From assembly GCF_001632745.1 (NCBI RefSeq), contig NZ_LQRT01000005.1, positions 121,823-185,822 on the forward strand: DNA of 64,000 bases, given 5' to 3'. The position numbers and the translations under genes were made by a program. This stretch comes from Aquimarina aggregata (lineage in GTDB: Bacteria > Bacteroidota > Bacteroidia > Flavobacteriales > Flavobacteriaceae). Of the stretch, positions 62,846 through 64,000 are shown in pieces (position 1 is the first letter of the stretch; every line of letters starts with the position of its first letter). Below the pieces are notes generated by a model, which saw nothing but the letters and a program-made list of their open reading frames with translations, searched no databases and was not told the origin of the DNA.

Positions 62846-64000
62846 TTAATTTGTATTGTTACTTTTTAAGGTCTGCATTTTTGAAATTAACGTTCCGTCG
62901 CTTCCCATACCTTCGATATAAAAAGTAACACCCTCTAATCCCGTATCTGGAATCTTAAATAATGCCGAACCGTTTTTATCGGGTTGTAGTTGTGCCTCCC
63001 AATGAATCGTACCATAATTTTTAAACCCAGGACTTGAATAATTAAGATACTTAGGCGTGTAAAACTCTTTGATAGGCTCAAAGCCTTTGTCTAAGCTATA
63101 CTCTGTGATATAAGAGCTTTGCTTTTGATTACCATATTTTCCCAATGGGACTTTTCTGGTATAAATAAGAATTGTTCCACTGCCATTTAATCCAGTTATT
63201 GATCCATATTTGTCCACCAAGATCTGATCAATATCTGCAGTCTGTAAATTGAATAAAATATCAAGGTTTGATATCCTAAAATCATCGATATATACGGCAA
63301 CACCAGACCCGTTTAAAGTTACACTATTAATAGGAAGTATTTCTACTTGTTTATCACTATTATTCCAATATCCATATTTCACTCTAAATCCTGTTGTAGC
63401 TATATAGTCTAATATGTTAGGAAAATCCTGTGTGTCTTTTTCTGTAATTTTTTTAGCATTTCTCTTTACATTATCAGATATAAAGGCGTCATTAAACTCT
63501 TCCTTCTTCTTTGCGCCCTTAACTATTACCTTCTCTAATTTCTCAACATCATCATTATAAAAACTATCCACAATCTCTGTCAAATCAGGCATAGATAATC
63601 TTTTCTTTATACTGGTATCCAACAAATTTGTCTCAAAAGGCTTCTTAAATCGATTCGTCTGTACCTTTAAATACATATTCGTTCTAGCCATACTACCATT
63701 ACTGCGTATCGTAGAAAAACGAAGCTTCTCATTCTTCTTTAAAAACAAAGTATTTACTACAAAACTATTGTCCTTAGGATCTAAATCAATAACACTGCCA
63801 GGGTTATTCTCAAAGGGAAACAAATACACCTTATCTATCTTACTTACTCTAGTATTCTGAACCCTACCTCGTAATACCAAACCCCTATTAAAATCATATA
63901 ATACTTTAGGTTCCTTGTTCTTGATATTATTCCAATGATAACGACTCCAACCCTGTGTTAATAATAACAAATCTAAATCTGATAACTTAACCTCATCCTG
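62846..64000 (-). CDS. C-terminal part of a large TonB-plug-containing surface protein (5' end cut)
   Basis: At least 385 residues, open to the right edge. The first residues in the window (QDEVKLSDLDLLLLTQGWSR, then YHW) are a motif I associate with large flavobacterial proteins that carry carboxypeptidase-like and TonB plug domains. A plug-like region (about residues 145-270: NILDYIATTGFRVKYGY, VAVYIDDFRISNLDILFNLQ, GSGTILIYTRK) and a beta-rich C-terminus follow. The true start is outside the window; the TTG at 63970 is not it. Probably an envelope protein; transport role unproven. Confidence 0.72.
   Translation of the reverse strand, partial: QDEVKLSDLDLLLLTQGWSRYHWNNIKNKEPKVLYDFNRGLVLRGRVQNTRVSKIDKVYLFPFENNPGSVIDLDPKDNSFVVNTLFLKKNEKLRFSTIRSNGSMARTNMYLKVQTNRFKKPFETNLLDTSIKKRLSMPDLTEIVDSFYNDDVEKLEKVIVKGAKKKEEFNDAFISDNVKRNAKKITEKDTQDFPNILDYIATTGFRVKYGYWNNSDKQVEILPINSVTLNGSGVAVYIDDFRISNLDILFNLQTADIDQILVDKYGSITGLNGSGTILIYTRKVPLGKYGNQKQSSYITEYSLDKGFEPIKEFYTPKYLNYSSPGFKNYGTIHWEAQLQPDKNGSALFKIPDTGLEGVTFYIEGMGSDGTLISKMQTLKSNNTN

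Overview
The window is AT-rich DNA from a member of the Bacteroidota, almost certainly the family Flavobacteriaceae. The evidence is a SprE/PorW-type lipoprotein of the gliding and type IX secretion (T9SS) machinery, a T9SS C-terminal sorting domain, several families typical of the group (DUF5687, DUF4254, DUF6427, DUF6341, DUF6909, bacterial GH3), -7 boxes of the flavobacterial form TAnnTTTG, and no obvious Shine-Dalgarno sequences. The genus cannot be fixed from the sequence. No rRNA, tRNA, insertion sequence or CRISPR array was seen. Nearly all genes lie on the minus strand.

Region 1 (1-12.8 kb) is core genome. It starts with the end of an ATP synthase cluster (atpB, a small membrane protein, an AtpZ/AtpI-like gene) joined to a bactofilin and sprE. 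Next come an ABC ATPase with its DUF5687 membrane partner, a PaaE-type oxidoreductase, a family-9 glycosyltransferase with DUF4254, two small membrane-protein families and purD.

Region 2 (12.97-25.6 kb) is an accessory island. One long minus-strand operon encodes three related secreted proteins with phage-fibre-like motifs, a small protein with a T9SS sorting tag, a 2225-residue SpvB/FG-GAP/RHS protein with a variable 345-residue tail, and an overlapping small lipoprotein that could be its immunity protein. A separate outer-membrane-barrel gene follows. Both transcription units begin at promoters whose -33 region is occupied by nearly the same palindrome (GTnTCA-T5-TGAnAC), exactly 13 nt from the -7 box. 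Both end in copies of the same 31-nt terminator. This apparent two-promoter regulon around a T9SS-linked RHS protein is the best candidate for an undescribed system here.

Region 3 (25.6-55.8 kb) is a large surface-polysaccharide cluster read right to left. It holds a Wzz-like protein, manA, rmlBACD for dTDP-rhamnose, manC, and a nonulosonic-acid block (legB, legC, neuB, ptmE-like, neuA, neuD-like). That block contains its own ketoacyl synthase III, acyl carrier protein and ketoreductase. It also holds glycosyltransferases, a Wzx flippase, three polymerase/ligase-like proteins, UDP-glucuronate and UDP-xylose enzymes, and the initiating sugar-phosphate transferase. Two decayed genes were found by reading the gaps: a second manA next to manC and a small lipoprotein gene.

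Region 4 (55.9-64 kb) returns to core genes: DUF6909, GH3, an M23 peptidase, tatA, tex, and the C-terminal part of a large TonB-plug-type protein that runs off the right edge.
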